A stretch of 64,000 nucleotides of DNA. Source: Caryophanales bacterium UBA784. Lineage in GTDB: Bacteria; Bacillota_I; Bacilli_A; RFN20; CAG-288. The notes under the pieces were generated by a model that made no database searches, was not told the origin of the DNA, and saw only the letters and a program-made list of their open reading frames with translations. A program made the position numbers and the translations under genes. The stretch's first letter is position 1. Each line of letters begins with the position of its first letter. Below are positions 35,727-45,178 of this stretch, piece after piece. The stretch is from the NCBI GenBank assembly GCA_002297045.1, contig DBJE01000013.1, positions 186,001 through 250,000 on the forward strand, read 5' to 3'.

Positions 35727-36408
35727 AAAGAGGAGCCGCTCGGACAAGAATCTCTTCTCCGAAGTGCTAAATGACCTCCTCTATCAGTGTTACATCTGCC
35801 GGAAGTCCTATGACCGCAAGAGCAAGATGTTCCGTGCCGATCCCGACTACAGGTTCATCGAACGTTATTATGACACCTTCGAGGACTATCTCTCCTATAG
35901 GGAAAGGACCTTGTCTAAGTCCGATGAGGACGGCGTCATCTTTGTGACCTCTTCGGCCGAGCGGAACCACTTCCGCTTCGATCCGACGACCACCCTTATC
36001 GTCTTTGCCCTCCGTTCTTATTATGAAAACCAGCTTGAAAAGGCGCCGGAGGAAACTGAGATTCTAAGGACGTCCGGGGCCTTAAATGCCTATGTCAACG
36101 AACTTGGGCTTTCAAGCGTAAGCAAGCGTTTATCCTCCAACACGATTTCCTCCGCTTTAAGAACGCTTGACGGATTCAACATTGTCTCTAAATGCAACGG
36201 ATCCTACTCTGATCCAAGCTACTCCTTCTATATCAGGCCGACTATCCGCTATCTTCTTTCCAGCGAGAAGCTTAACAGCCTCTATTCCTTCCTCACCAAG
36301 CCTAAGGAAGAGCCTAGTTCCCCTTCCCTGTTCGATGAGAGGAATAAGAAGGAAGACGGCCCTGTCTTCCCTGTCCGGGAAGAAAGCGAAGGAGGAGAGA
36401 ATAAATGA
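35707..36408 (+). CDS. jetB: JetB-like (DUF4194, MukE/MksE-type) subunit
   Basis: The 233-residue product has the layout of DUF4194: an acidic and basic mixed N-terminal helix region (KNLFSEVLNDLLYQCYICRKSYDR), a central FRFDPTTTLIVFALRSYYENQL motif near residues 91-110, and a winged-helix end. It has two WH domains of the MukE type. A Lys/Glu-rich tail closes it. AAAGGAGTGATGAAAC precedes the ATG. It overlaps jetA by 20 bases and jetC by four (ATGA), so all three are translationally coupled. The role in the family is to bind the JetA dimer and stabilise the complex on DNA. Confidence 0.87.
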   Translation: MFQEDYEKRSRSDKNLFSEVLNDLLYQCYICRKSYDRKSKMFRADPDYRFIERYYDTFEDYLSYRERTLSKSDEDGVIFVTSSAERNHFRFDPTTTLIVFALRSYYENQLEKAPEETEILRTSGALNAYVNELGLSSVSKRLSSNTISSALRTLDGFNIVSKCNGSYSDPSYSFYIRPTIRYLLSSEKLNSLYSFLTKPKEEPSSPSLFDERNKKEDGPVFPVREESEGGENK

Positions 36409-39400
36409 AATCACTGACTAAGCTCCGCCTGATCAACTGGCATTATTTCAGCAATGTCACGACGGATATCAAGAACATCACCTTCCTCACCGGTCCAAAC
36501 GGAACCGGAAAGTCGACCATCATCGATGCCCTTCAGATCATCATCCTTGGCTCCACCCGTCCGGAGAACTTCAACAAGGCGGCGAACGAAAAAGGCCGTT
36601 CCGGCCGTTCCCTTCTTTCCTATCTCCGCGGTCAGACCGGAATCAAGGACGATGGCTCGAATATCGTCTTACGCCGCGGGACGTTCTCGTCCTACATCGC
36701 CATCGAGATTTTCGATGACGAAGAGAACCGCACCTTTACTTTGGGTGTCGTCTTCGATGTCGATTCCTCCGATAAAATCGATAAGCATTACTTCTATCTT
36801 GACTCTCCCTTCCCGGAGAATGGGTTCTCTAACAGTGACAGCGAAAGGGATAAGAGCAAAATCCGACCTAGGCGGTACCGGGAACTCTCCCTTTTCGCCC
36901 GAAACAACTATAAGGTAAACCACTTCCGTTTCTTTGATACGGATACCGATTACCAGTCCTTCTCTAAGGAGGCTTTCGGAAACCTTCCGGATAAGTATTT
37001 CTCCCTGTTCAAGAAGGCTGTCTCGTTTGCTCCGATCAGCAACATTTCTTCCTTCATCACCGAATACATCTGCGATGCCGACGAAAACGTCGATATCGCC
37101 CCGATGCAGAAGAACATCGAACAGTATAAGATCCTTGAGGCCGAGGCGAAGACCTTAAAGGAGAAGGTTTCTGTTCTTACCGAAATCCAGAAGATCTTCC
37201 AGGACCTCCAGGAATCGAGAAAGAAGATTGACAGGCTTAACTACATCAATGCCCGGGCTGACTTCGAGCGGGGAAAGAAGAGCTTAGATAATTTAAACGA
37301 GCAGGTCAAGAAGGGAAACAACCGGCTTCTTGCCATCAACAACGAACTAAACACCCTTGACAACCAGCTTGACGACCTCTCCCATGACCTCAATTCCTAT
37401 AATGCCAAGAAACTGCAGTCGGACAACTATTCTTTGACCGAGAAGCTCTCCAGGAAGAAGGAGCAGGTCAGGCAGGAAATCACCCGGATCACCCTCCAGG
37501 TGAAGAACGTCAAGGATACCCTTATCTCCTATGCCTCTTCCTATGAGCGGGCCTGTTCTTCCTTTGCCAGCTATTACCGCGACTTTGACACTTCCCGGTT
37601 CGGAGACAAACTTAAAGAACGGTTCGATTCCTTCCTTGAACTTGTCGGCGACCTTTCCTTAGAGGCGAAGAGCGTCAAGGACGGGCTGACAGGCGACCGC
37701 CTGGATTTTGACGTCATCAAGAACTTCCGTAACGACAGGGAAAGCCTCCGCAATGAGGCGAGCGGGATCAAGTCGTTGATCAACAACAAGCTTTATATGG
37801 TCAGCCAGGATCTTCAGTCCCTCCAGTCGGACCTTTCCGCCGTCAGCCAGGGAAAGAAGCCTTTCGACCAGCTTGGGCCTAGGTACAGGACAGTCAAGCG
37901 GGGACTTGAAAGCGCCCTTAAGGCACGGCATAGGGATGCCTATGTCCATATCTTCTGCGATTTAATCGATATCAACGATCCGGAGTGGACCTTCGCCTTA
38001 GAGGCAGTCCTCTACCGGCAGAAATTCAACTTCTTCGTCAATCCCGAATACTACGAGGAGGCTAACCGTATCAGGAAGCAGCTGACGTCTTCCTATAACT
38101 ACTATTCCGTCTCCCTTGTCGATACCGAGCGTCTTTTAAAGGCCGGAAGGACGGCAAACGATGATTCCATTGCCTATCTTGTCGACACTAAGGACGAAGG
38201 GGCTAGAGCCTATACGGATTATCTGCTAGGCCGGATTAAGAAGTGCTCGTCTTTTGAGGAGGCACGTGCTTCGGGATCCGGACTTCTTTCCGACGGAACA
38301 GGGTACCGCGGCTTTGCCACCTGGTATCTCAATAAGGCCTATGGCCGTGTCTTCTTCATCGGAACAAAGGTTTCCAGTAAGACCAAGGCCGTTTCCTCTG
38401 CCGACTACCAGAAGAGGAACAACCTTTATTCTCTTCTTAACGAAGCAAACAACAAGATCAGCGATCTTCTTACTCTGCCTTTGATGTCTCTGAACGAACT
38501 GCAGGCGGACGAAGCGGATCTTGTCCGTCTGAATCAGATTCCTTCCCTGCAGGAAAAAGTCGATTCCATTGGAAAGGAAAGGGTCTCCGCTTCTAAGGGC
38601 GACAGGTCCCTAGTGAACGGAAAAATCGAGGAAATCGAGGCCCAGAGGAGCAAGATTAAGAGTCAGCAGAGCACACTACTGACCGAATCCGGAGAAATCC
38701 GGGCCAACAGGAAACGGCTTAACGGGCAGGACATCCCTCTTGCCGAAGCCAATCTTGCCTCCTTAAAGCAGCAGCTTGAATCCTTCCCGAAGGACATCGT
38801 CAACGAAGAATATGAGCCTTTCTTCGCTAAGCTTCTTGACCAGCAGGGCAGGAGTGTTAGCCAGGTCAAGTCGATGGCCTATAAGGAATCCATCACCGCA
38901 CAGTCGAATCAGATTACGAACCGTAATCGCCTATGGAAACTGCGGAACGACTATTGCTCTACCTATAATCTGAACTATGATGCCCAGAGCGAGACCTCGA
39001 ATGCGGAATTCGACCGGGAATTAGAGAACATCTCCAAGGTCAGGCTTCCGGACTACGAGGCAAAGATCACAAAGGCACACGATGAGTCGGTCAAGGAGTT
39101 CAAGGATGACTTCATCTATAAGCTCCGTACGGCCATTGATACCGTCTATGCCCAGATTGACGAACTTAATCAGGCCCTTCTTGATTCCCGCTTCGGACGG
39201 GATACCTATCAGTTCAAGGTTTCGCCGAACAAGGACTTCATCGAGTACTACAACAGGATCAGGGACGAAGACCTTCTCCGGGCAGGGGATGCTGAGACCC
39301 ACTTCAACGAAAAGTACCGTTCGACAAGGAACGACCTCTTCAACCTCATTTCCTCTTCCACTTCCGCAAGCGGCGAACAGAAGGAACAGATTCTCCGCAA

Positions 39401-39905
39401 CGTCGAGCGGTTCACTTCCTATACCACCTACATTATCTTCGACCTACTGAAGACCAGCGGAACAGGCGAGGAACAGCAGACGATTTCTTTGCAGAGAAGC
39501 TTCTCGAGCCAGTCGGGAGGCGAATCGCAGACTCCGTTCTATATCGCCATCCTTGCTTCCTTTGCCCAGCTCTGCCGGGTGAAGAACGCATCGGACAACA
39601 ACACGCTCCGTCTTGTCATCTTCGACGAGGCCTTCTCAAAGAGGGATGCCGCCCGTATCAGGAAGTCGACCGAGCTTCTCCGTAACTTCGGCCTTCAGGC
39701 CATTCTCTCTACTCCGAGCGAAAAGCTCCGTGACCTTGTCAACTACGTCGATCTCATTCTTGTCACCATCCACGAGGATAAGCGGAAACGCTCTTATCTC
39801 GATGTCTATCAGGAAAAGGACAAGGCTTCCCCGGTAAAGAGGATCCCTTCTCCCCTGATTAAGGAAGAGGACGTCGGAGAAGAGAAGGAAAAGAAAGAAG
39901 AATAA
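36405..39905 (+). CDS. jetC: JetC-like SMC ATPase (MukB/MksB-type)
   Basis: The 1166-residue product is an SMC-type ATPase. Walker A GPNGTGKST is at residues 30-38. Long coiled coils run at about 220-430 and 590-880, separated by a hinge-like region of about 440-590 that includes the MksB-type RYRTVKRGLESALKARHRD segment near 492-510. A signature-like GGESQTPFYIAILASF lies near 1035-1050 and Walker B LVIFDE at 1070-1075 (D1074, E1075). The C-terminal tail is charged. It translocates and extrudes DNA loops together with JetA and JetB. In Wadjet systems a TOPRIM nuclease, JetD, normally follows; here a terminator comes six bases after the stop codon and no jetD is in the window. Confidence 0.9.
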   Translation: MKSLTKLRLINWHYFSNVTTDIKNITFLTGPNGTGKSTIIDALQIIILGSTRPENFNKAANEKGRSGRSLLSYLRGQTGIKDDGSNIVLRRGTFSSYIAIEIFDDEENRTFTLGVVFDVDSSDKIDKHYFYLDSPFPENGFSNSDSERDKSKIRPRRYRELSLFARNNYKVNHFRFFDTDTDYQSFSKEAFGNLPDKYFSLFKKAVSFAPISNISSFITEYICDADENVDIAPMQKNIEQYKILEAEAKTLKEKVSVLTEIQKIFQDLQESRKKIDRLNYINARADFERGKKSLDNLNEQVKKGNNRLLAINNELNTLDNQLDDLSHDLNSYNAKKLQSDNYSLTEKLSRKKEQVRQEITRITLQVKNVKDTLISYASSYERACSSFASYYRDFDTSRFGDKLKERFDSFLELVGDLSLEAKSVKDGLTGDRLDFDVIKNFRNDRESLRNEASGIKSLINNKLYMVSQDLQSLQSDLSAVSQGKKPFDQLGPRYRTVKRGLESALKARHRDAYVHIFCDLIDINDPEWTFALEAVLYRQKFNFFVNPEYYEEANRIRKQLTSSYNYYSVSLVDTERLLKAGRTANDDSIAYLVDTKDEGARAYTDYLLGRIKKCSSFEEARASGSGLLSDGTGYRGFATWYLNKAYGRVFFIGTKVSSKTKAVSSADYQKRNNLYSLLNEANNKISDLLTLPLMSLNELQADEADLVRLNQIPSLQEKVDSIGKERVSASKGDRSLVNGKIEEIEAQRSKIKSQQSTLLTESGEIRANRKRLNGQDIPLAEANLASLKQQLESFPKDIVNEEYEPFFAKLLDQQGRSVSQVKSMAYKESITAQSNQITNRNRLWKLRNDYCSTYNLNYDAQSETSNAEFDRELENISKVRLPDYEAKITKAHDESVKEFKDDFIYKLRTAIDTVYAQIDELNQALLDSRFGRDTYQFKVSPNKDFIEYYNRIRDEDLLRAGDAETHFNEKYRSTRNDLFNLISSSTSASGEQKEQILRNVERFTSYTTYIIFDLLKTSGTGEEQQTISLQRSFSSQSGGESQTPFYIAILASFAQLCRVKNASDNNTLRLVIFDEAFSKRDAARIRKSTELLRNFGLQAILSTPSEKLRDLVNYVDLILVTIHEDKRKRSYLDVYQEKDKASPVKRIPSPLIKEEDVGEEKEKKEE

Positions 39906-39911
39906 GAAAAT

Positions 39912-39960
39912 GGCTGCCAACAGGGGATGATTTGACTCTCCCTTATCAGGCAGCCTTTTT
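39912..39960 (+). terminator. Terminator of the jetABC operon
   Basis: A hairpin with outer arms GGCTGCC (39912-39918) and GGCAGCC (39949-39955), an inner AGGGGA/TCCCTT pairing and a TTTTT tail. It lies directly behind jetC. Confidence 0.8.
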
Positions 39961-40172
39961 CCGTGGAAAGGAATGCAAAGAAAAAGGTTCTTTTTGAAGA
40001 CATCACACCGAAAGATAGCCTGCGGGAGAGAAATTCCCAAAAGGCCAGGATTATACTTAGTAATTTAACCTAAGGTGGGAAGACCTGCGGCGTAAAAGCT
40101 CCTGATGGATGAAGAAAACACTTAAGGGTGCATGCCTAAGTCTGCCTGGCTGACTGTTTTTTGATTGGCGGA
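39961..40172. other. Intergenic stretch with a possible small RNA
   Basis: TATACT at 40052-40057 could be a -10 box without a good -35. A weak hairpin (AGTC-t-GC, loop, GC-t-GACT at about 40138-40154) with TTTTTT behind it could be a terminator. No protein frame is recognised. Weak evidence only. Confidence 0.25.
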
Positions 40173-40766
40173 CTAGCAAAAACGTTTAGAGTGTTCTTCT
40201 CTGGTCAAAGGGATAAAGTAATAGGAGTAGTTTTTGTATCCTGTTTTTACTTCCATGGCAGAGGAATAGATGTCGGAAATAATAAAATCGTCTTTTGAGT
40301 ATTCCTCATAAGAGTAGAGAAAAGCAAAGGTATAGTCGATTCCCTGGTTCAGCTTGGTTTTGGAAACATCATAGCCGTTGACGGCTATGTTTTTCTTATC
40401 ATCCGATTCTTTTGGCCTGTTCTTCCTAAGGCAGGAACCTGTGTCCACTAAACAACGGCTTGTACTAGGGGGATCAGTCCAGAAAAGGATGAATTACTTT
40501 TGCAAAACAAAGTCTGCAACGATAGGAGCTATCTTCACTTTTGCATAAACGACATATTGTTCGCCATCATCTGCAAAATCGATTTTTCGTTCGTGATCTT
40601 GGCTATTTCGATGGAGGTGGGATCTTTTGATGGCTCAGATGATTCCGGTTCTGAACAGATTGAAATACTTTCACCATAGAAAATATATAACGGAGCCAGG
40701 CAGAATCTCCCTCTTGAGTCACATCCGGCTAGGTTGATAGCAGGAGGCTTTTTTCTTTGTTATCAT
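40173..40766 (-). pseudogene. Decayed gene B, unknown protein, multiply broken
   Basis: On the minus strand an ATG overlaps the stop of pseudogene A (ATGA). The frame is lost after MITKKK, then resumes as INLAGCDSRGRFCLAPLYIF... into SSEPSKDPTSIEIAKITNE, shifts again to RKIDFADDGEQYVVYAKV..., and meets a TAA. It continues in the same frame as FILFWTDPPSTSR... into the 91-codon open frame ending HSKRFC at 40173. Each piece has protein-like composition with balanced charged and hydrophobic residues, unlike random frames. It therefore looks like one gene of roughly 195 codons with two frameshifts and one nonsense codon. The product family is not recognised; the sequence is relatively rich in Asp, Ser and Tyr. 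Confidence 0.55.
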
Positions 40767-41085
40767 GCTTTATCTCTCACAACGACAGACGTTCCGAACC
40801 CCTCGTTAAATAAGTCCCGGGAATAGCCATCAAAATCAATATAATAATCACGTGTTGCATCCCGATGTTCGTTGATTACCATGAAGTGCTTTTTCTCTAC
40901 GTGAGAAAAATGAACCAACCTGTTTTCTTTTTGTAGGTTTTGTCTCCTTTGCAAACCATAGAGTGGCAACTGTAATTTCCTCTTGCCTGGTTCCACATGA
41001 TTGGGTAGCCTTTTTCTGCAGAACTATTCATGAGCATAGGCGTTGCCATGAATAGGGATAGCAACAATGCCTATGTCCGTGCCAT
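40763..41085 (-). pseudogene. Decayed gene A, small secreted-type protein with nonsense codon and frameshift
   Basis: The minus strand shows GAAGGAAAACCT before ATG at 41083-41085 and a TATAAT 23 bases upstream. The frame begins MART, then a TAG at 41071-41073, then ALLLSLFMATPMLMNSSAEK, a typical signal-peptide stretch. It continues MWNQARGNYSCHSMVCKGDK to a TAG, while the other frame takes over at a T-run near 40905 as HVEKKHFMVINEHRDATRDY and ends VVVRDKA at 40763. With the nonsense codon and the one-base shift corrected it would be a secreted protein of about 107 residues with cysteines. A promoter and ribosome binding site are still in place, so the decay may be recent. Confidence 0.6.
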
Positions 41086-41514
41086 AGGTTTTCCTTCTTT
41101 TTTAAAAATTATATTGCTGCTAAAAACAAAAGTAGATGTATTTTTGGTTAAGGGCTGGTATCCGATGGGTGCAGAAAAACGCTGAAGATCACACCCCTAA
41201 AATTTTTGAATCCCTAGCGTAGATTGCGGACCGACTTGTTACTTGCCAAGCACCCAAAACACCGCATATTACCTAAGCCATGCACGTGAGCCTTCTACGA
41301 ATCCGAGGAAACGGGAGTGCCGCTAAACATCTGCCTCTTGGGATTATGGAACTCTTATATTTAGCGAGTCCGTTATCGCACCGGAAAGAGATACCAACAC
41401 TTAACTAGGAACATATTTAAGAAAAAAATTGTTTTTCCTTTTTCTTCATTCCTTTTCTTCCTCTTCCGTATTACAATATTCTTAAGGAACATTGAAAGCA
41501 GGAGGATCACTTGA
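41086..41514. other. Intergenic stretch before glgC
   Basis: It contains TATAAT (complement of 41108-41113) that serves pseudogene A. The rest, 41140-41460, is of mixed composition with short interrupted frames on both strands, and I see no recognisable gene or RNA. Confidence 0.4.
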
Positions 41515-42630
41515 ATGCCACGTTCTGAAGAAAGGGTAGCTAGGATTCTTGCCGGTGGACGGGGGACTCGTCTCCAGTCCTTGACTGAGAAGATGGCTAA
41601 GCCAGCAGTTTTCTATGGGGGAAAATACCGAATTATTGATTTCCCTCTGTCGAATGTCGCCCATTCCGGAATTTCGACTGTCGGTATCCTGACCCAGTAC
41701 GAATCGACTGCGCTGAATAATTACATCGGCTCTGGCCGCAACTGGGGATTGAACGGAACCTATGCCTATGCGGCCATCCTGCCACCCCGTGAAACACCGA
41801 AAGGAGCATCCTGGTATCTAGGGACTGCCGATGCCATTTATCAGAACATCGACTTTTTGGATAAGACACACTGCAAATATGTGGTCATTCTCTCCGGAGA
41901 CCATATTTATAAGATGGATTATTCCGAAAGGCTTGATTTCCACAAAAAGAACAGGGCGGATGTGACCATTGCCTGCATCAAAGTGCCAAGGAGCGAGGCT
42001 CCCCGCTTTGGTATTGTGGTGACCAACGAAGAAAAACAGATTATTGAATTCCAGGAGAAGCCGGCCAAGCCGAAATCCGATTATGCCTCTAGGGGTATTT
42101 ATATTTTCACTTATGACTTACTCCGCAAGGCTCTGCTGGCTGATGCCGAGAACAAAAAATCCCAGCATGACTTCGGAAAGAATATTCTTCCTGGGCTTCT
42201 AGAAAAAGGAAAACGCCTTTTCGCCTATCCCTTTAAAGGTTACTGGAAGGACGTCGGGACGGTTCAGTCCTTATGGCAGGCGAACAGGGACCTCCTTGAT
42301 CCGGATTGCGAGCTGAACCTTTTCTCCGAGGATTTCAAAATCTTTTCTGCCGATACGGCCTCTCTCCCTCAGTTCATCGATTCCAGTGCAAAGGTCGATC
42401 ACTGTGTCATCAATCAGGGTGCGGTCATTGCCGGCTCTGTCCGGCGCTGTGTCATCTGCAATGAGGTTACCGTTGAAAAAGGGGCAAGCGTTGAAAATTC
42501 CTTCATCAGGCCTGGTGCCGTCATAAAGAAGGGGGTCAAGGTAAAATATGCCCTCATCGGTCCTAAGACCGTCGTCGAAGAGGACCAGATCGGAAGCGAA
42601 GACAAGGTCATCCTTGTCAACGGAAAATAG
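41515..42630 (+). CDS. glgC: Glucose-1-phosphate adenylyltransferase, catalytic subunit GlgC
   Basis: GlgC makes ADP-glucose from ATP and glucose-1-phosphate, the committed step of glycogen synthesis. The 371 residues start VARILAGGRGTRLQSLTEK, the nucleotidyltransferase signature (usually AMILAGG), then KPAVFYGGKYRIIDFPLSN, with ILSGDHIYKMDY near residues 124-135 and a C-terminal left-handed beta-helix (hexapeptide-type repeats, about residues 280-370). An AGGAGG ribosome binding site lies nine bases before the ATG. It is 14 bases before glgD. Alanine-arginine (VARILAGG) in place of the usual AMILAGG is the only visible oddity near the active site. Confidence 0.95.
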   Translation: MPRSEERVARILAGGRGTRLQSLTEKMAKPAVFYGGKYRIIDFPLSNVAHSGISTVGILTQYESTALNNYIGSGRNWGLNGTYAYAAILPPRETPKGASWYLGTADAIYQNIDFLDKTHCKYVVILSGDHIYKMDYSERLDFHKKNRADVTIACIKVPRSEAPRFGIVVTNEEKQIIEFQEKPAKPKSDYASRGIYIFTYDLLRKALLADAENKKSQHDFGKNILPGLLEKGKRLFAYPFKGYWKDVGTVQSLWQANRDLLDPDCELNLFSEDFKIFSADTASLPQFIDSSAKVDHCVINQGAVIAGSVRRCVICNEVTVEKGASVENSFIRPGAVIKKGVKVKYALIGPKTVVEEDQIGSEDKVILVNGK

Positions 42631-42644
42631 GAGGAGAGAAACTT

Positions 42645-43763
42645 ATGGCTATCAAAGTTGTCGGACTTGTCGATTGCTTCAATCTTCCTTCCTTTGGGCC
42701 TTTGACCCGTCATCGTCTTATGGCTTCCACAGTTTTCCTAGGACGATATTGCTATATCGATTTCCCTCTATCCAACTTCAGGAATTCCGGAATTCCGTCT
42801 ATCGGAATTCTCTGTCCTGGACATATCCGTTCCCTGACCCGCCATGTCGGTAACGGACGCAGTTGGATTGGAAACACGAAAATCGGGGACTTCCAGGTCC
42901 TCTATGACGAGCCGAGAGTTTATTCCCCCGGCTACAATACCGACATCGCCTGTATCCAGGAAAACATCAATTTCAGGAAAGCCCTCCATCCGGACTATGT
43001 CGTCATCGCCTCTCCCAATAGGATATATGAGGCTGACTATCATCAGCTTTTGCAGGAGCATATCGCTTCCGGAAGCCGGGTATCCTTGCTCTATACCCAT
43101 GTCGATAAGGGGCTTAAGACCCATTTCATCGGCGCAAAGAAGATTACTCTTTCCCCTCAGGGCAACATCACCCATCTTGAACCGAATCTTGGGAATACGG
43201 ATAGCGGGGAAGTTTCCTTGGCCTCCCTGATCTTAGACTATCCTAGGCTTGAATCCTTAAGGGAATACGCCCAGTCGACTTCTTCCTTCTTTGACATTAC
43301 GGATGTCCTCTCCTATCTTAGTCCGTCTCTTCTTGTCCGCGGAGTGGAAATCAAAGGCTATGTCCGCTGCTTTGATTCGCTAAGCCATCATCTCACCCAG
43401 TCTTTGGAACTCCTCGACCAGAAAGTCTTTTCCTCTCTCTTTAAAGAGGATTGGCCTATCCACACCCGCTCTTATGACACGCCTCCGAGTGTCTACGAAA
43501 GCGGAGCCAAAGTCAAAAACTGTTATATTGCAAACGGCTGCCACATTTACGGAGAACTTGAGAATTGCATCCTAGGACGTGGAGTTACGGTCAAGCAGGG
43601 AGCGAAGATCAAAAACGCCATCATTTCGGCACATAGTATTATCGGTGAGAACACGCAGATGGACTGTGCCATTGTTGACCGGGAAGCCCAGATTATCCAT
43701 GCCTCCTCCATTCAGGGCACCTTCGAGGAACCGGTGTTTATCGATAGAGGGGATATTGTCTAA
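42645..43763 (+). CDS. glgD: GlgD, regulatory subunit of ADP-glucose pyrophosphorylase
   Basis: GlgD is the Bacillota paralogue that pairs with GlgC to form the active heterotetramer. The 372 residues begin IKVVGLVDCFNLPSFGPLT and keep the fold (GRYCYIDFPLSNFRNSG near residues 44-60, IGILCPGHIRSL following, and a C-terminal beta-helix). The GGxGTRL signature is lost, as in other GlgD proteins, which marks it as non-catalytic. It starts 14 bases after glgC with GGAGGAGAGAA upstream, and its stop overlaps the glgA start (TAATG). Confidence 0.93.
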   Translation: MAIKVVGLVDCFNLPSFGPLTRHRLMASTVFLGRYCYIDFPLSNFRNSGIPSIGILCPGHIRSLTRHVGNGRSWIGNTKIGDFQVLYDEPRVYSPGYNTDIACIQENINFRKALHPDYVVIASPNRIYEADYHQLLQEHIASGSRVSLLYTHVDKGLKTHFIGAKKITLSPQGNITHLEPNLGNTDSGEVSLASLILDYPRLESLREYAQSTSSFFDITDVLSYLSPSLLVRGVEIKGYVRCFDSLSHHLTQSLELLDQKVFSSLFKEDWPIHTRSYDTPPSVYESGAKVKNCYIANGCHIYGELENCILGRGVTVKQGAKIKNAIISAHSIIGENTQMDCAIVDREAQIIHASSIQGTFEEPVFIDRGDIV

Positions 43764-45169
43764 TGAAGATCCTTTTGGTGACTAGCGAGGCTCTTCCGTA
43801 CTGCAAAAGCGGCGGGCTTGCTGATTTCATTTTTTCCTATGGAAAGGCCCTAAGCCATCTCGGACAGGATGTTTCCGTTATCCTCCCTCTCTATAAATCC
43901 ATCCGGGAAAAACACCCGGAAGTAAGGGAAGGCTTTTACGATCAGTTCGATTTCAAAAGGTCCTGGCGGACTCAGGGTTGTGGAGTCTTTAAGACGGAAA
44001 GAGACGGAGTCAAGTTCTACTTTACCGCCAGGGACAGATTCGACCGGGATAACAGGTACGGATATGGTGACGATACCGAGCGCTTTGCCTGCTTCATCAG
44101 GGCGGTAAATACGTTTATCACCCGTCATAACGATTATGATGTCGTCCATTGCAACGACTGGCAGAGTGCCGTGCTTCCTCTTCTTCTTAGTTATAATCCG
44201 CGAAAGATCAAGACCTTCCTTACCATTCACAATCCTGCGTATCAGGGCTGGGCAAAGCGGAATGATGTTTCCGACTTCTTCAATCTCGATCTTGGCTATT
44301 ATGATTCCGGTTTCTGCCGCCTTGGCGATTCCTTCAATTATCTGAAGACTGGAATCATGTCCGCCGATAAGATTAACACGGTCTCGAAAACCCATGCCAA
44401 GGAGCTTTTGGAAGACCACTCCGGCTTTGGCGGGATAGGGGCCATCATCGACTGGTGTCGGCATTATGACTTCTGCGGAATCGTCAACGGGCTCGATGTC
44501 GATATTTGGAATCCAAGGACGGACCCTATCCTGAAGAGGAACTATTCTACCAATGACTACAAAGCCGGAAAAAGGGAGAACAAGAAAGCCATTCTCTCGG
44601 CCTTGAACTGGCAGCAGGATTTCAAAGGCCCTCTCTTCGCGGCCATCACCCGACTCTCTTCCCAGAAAGGCGTCGAACGGATTCTTGATCTCTTCCCCCA
44701 TCTGAAAAACTATGGTGCAAGAAGGATCATCATCGGAACGGGAGAAAGGGAGAACGAGGTCCTGCGGCGTGCCTTTGCCACTCCGGAAGTGTATTTAGTC
44801 AAACGTTATGACGAGAATCTCGCCCATCTTCTTTATGCTGCCGCAGATTTCTTCCTCAGGCCAAGCTACTTTGAACCCTGCGGAACGAGCCAAAGGATTT
44901 CCTCCCGCTATGGCACGATACCTCTTGTTTCCAATGTCGGAGGACTCAATGACACGGTCATTGACCTTTCCCGTGGTGCACAGGCAACCGGTTTTGTCTT
45001 CTCCAACAATGACTATTTCGGACTGGTGAACTGCTTCTATCATGCCTGCAATCTCTATCATGCCTCAAGCCTTGACAAAAGGATCAAGAACGGAAGGAGG
45101 AGGGACTTCAGCTGGAAGAAGTCAGCGGAAGAGTACCTCAAGCTGTACCATTCCGTCGACTGGAAGTAG
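43763..45169 (+). CDS. glgA: Glycogen synthase (ADP-glucose), GT5
   Basis: GlgA extends alpha-1,4-glucan chains using ADP-glucose. The 468 residues begin with the GT5 block MKILLVTSEALPYCKSGGLADF; the usual KTGGLADV motif is KSGGLADF. Mid-domain HCNDWQSAVLPLLL is the conserved acceptor-side histidine region (about 130-143). The C-terminal domain has TRLSSQKGVERILDLF near 295-310 and the catalytic SYFEPCGTSQRISSRYG (E-x-x-G type, near 370-386). Its length is normal. It shares one base with glgD and is followed by a strong bidirectional terminator. Confidence 0.94.
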   Translation: MKILLVTSEALPYCKSGGLADFIFSYGKALSHLGQDVSVILPLYKSIREKHPEVREGFYDQFDFKRSWRTQGCGVFKTERDGVKFYFTARDRFDRDNRYGYGDDTERFACFIRAVNTFITRHNDYDVVHCNDWQSAVLPLLLSYNPRKIKTFLTIHNPAYQGWAKRNDVSDFFNLDLGYYDSGFCRLGDSFNYLKTGIMSADKINTVSKTHAKELLEDHSGFGGIGAIIDWCRHYDFCGIVNGLDVDIWNPRTDPILKRNYSTNDYKAGKRENKKAILSALNWQQDFKGPLFAAITRLSSQKGVERILDLFPHLKNYGARRIIIGTGERENEVLRRAFATPEVYLVKRYDENLAHLLYAAADFFLRPSYFEPCGTSQRISSRYGTIPLVSNVGGLNDTVIDLSRGAQATGFVFSNNDYFGLVNCFYHACNLYHASSLDKRIKNGRRRDFSWKKSAEEYLKLYHSVDWK

Positions 45170-45178
45170 AAACAAAAA

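Noticed and set aside
41140..41460. Plus-strand frame with two stops that reads partly protein-like, considered as a gene remnant
   Set aside because: The segments match no family and show no start signal; both strands look equally weak, so only an unassigned gap is reported.
43850..44701. Minus-strand frame of 283 codons opposite glgA
   Set aside because: A shadow frame of glgA: no promoter, no ribosome binding site and no recognisable protein.
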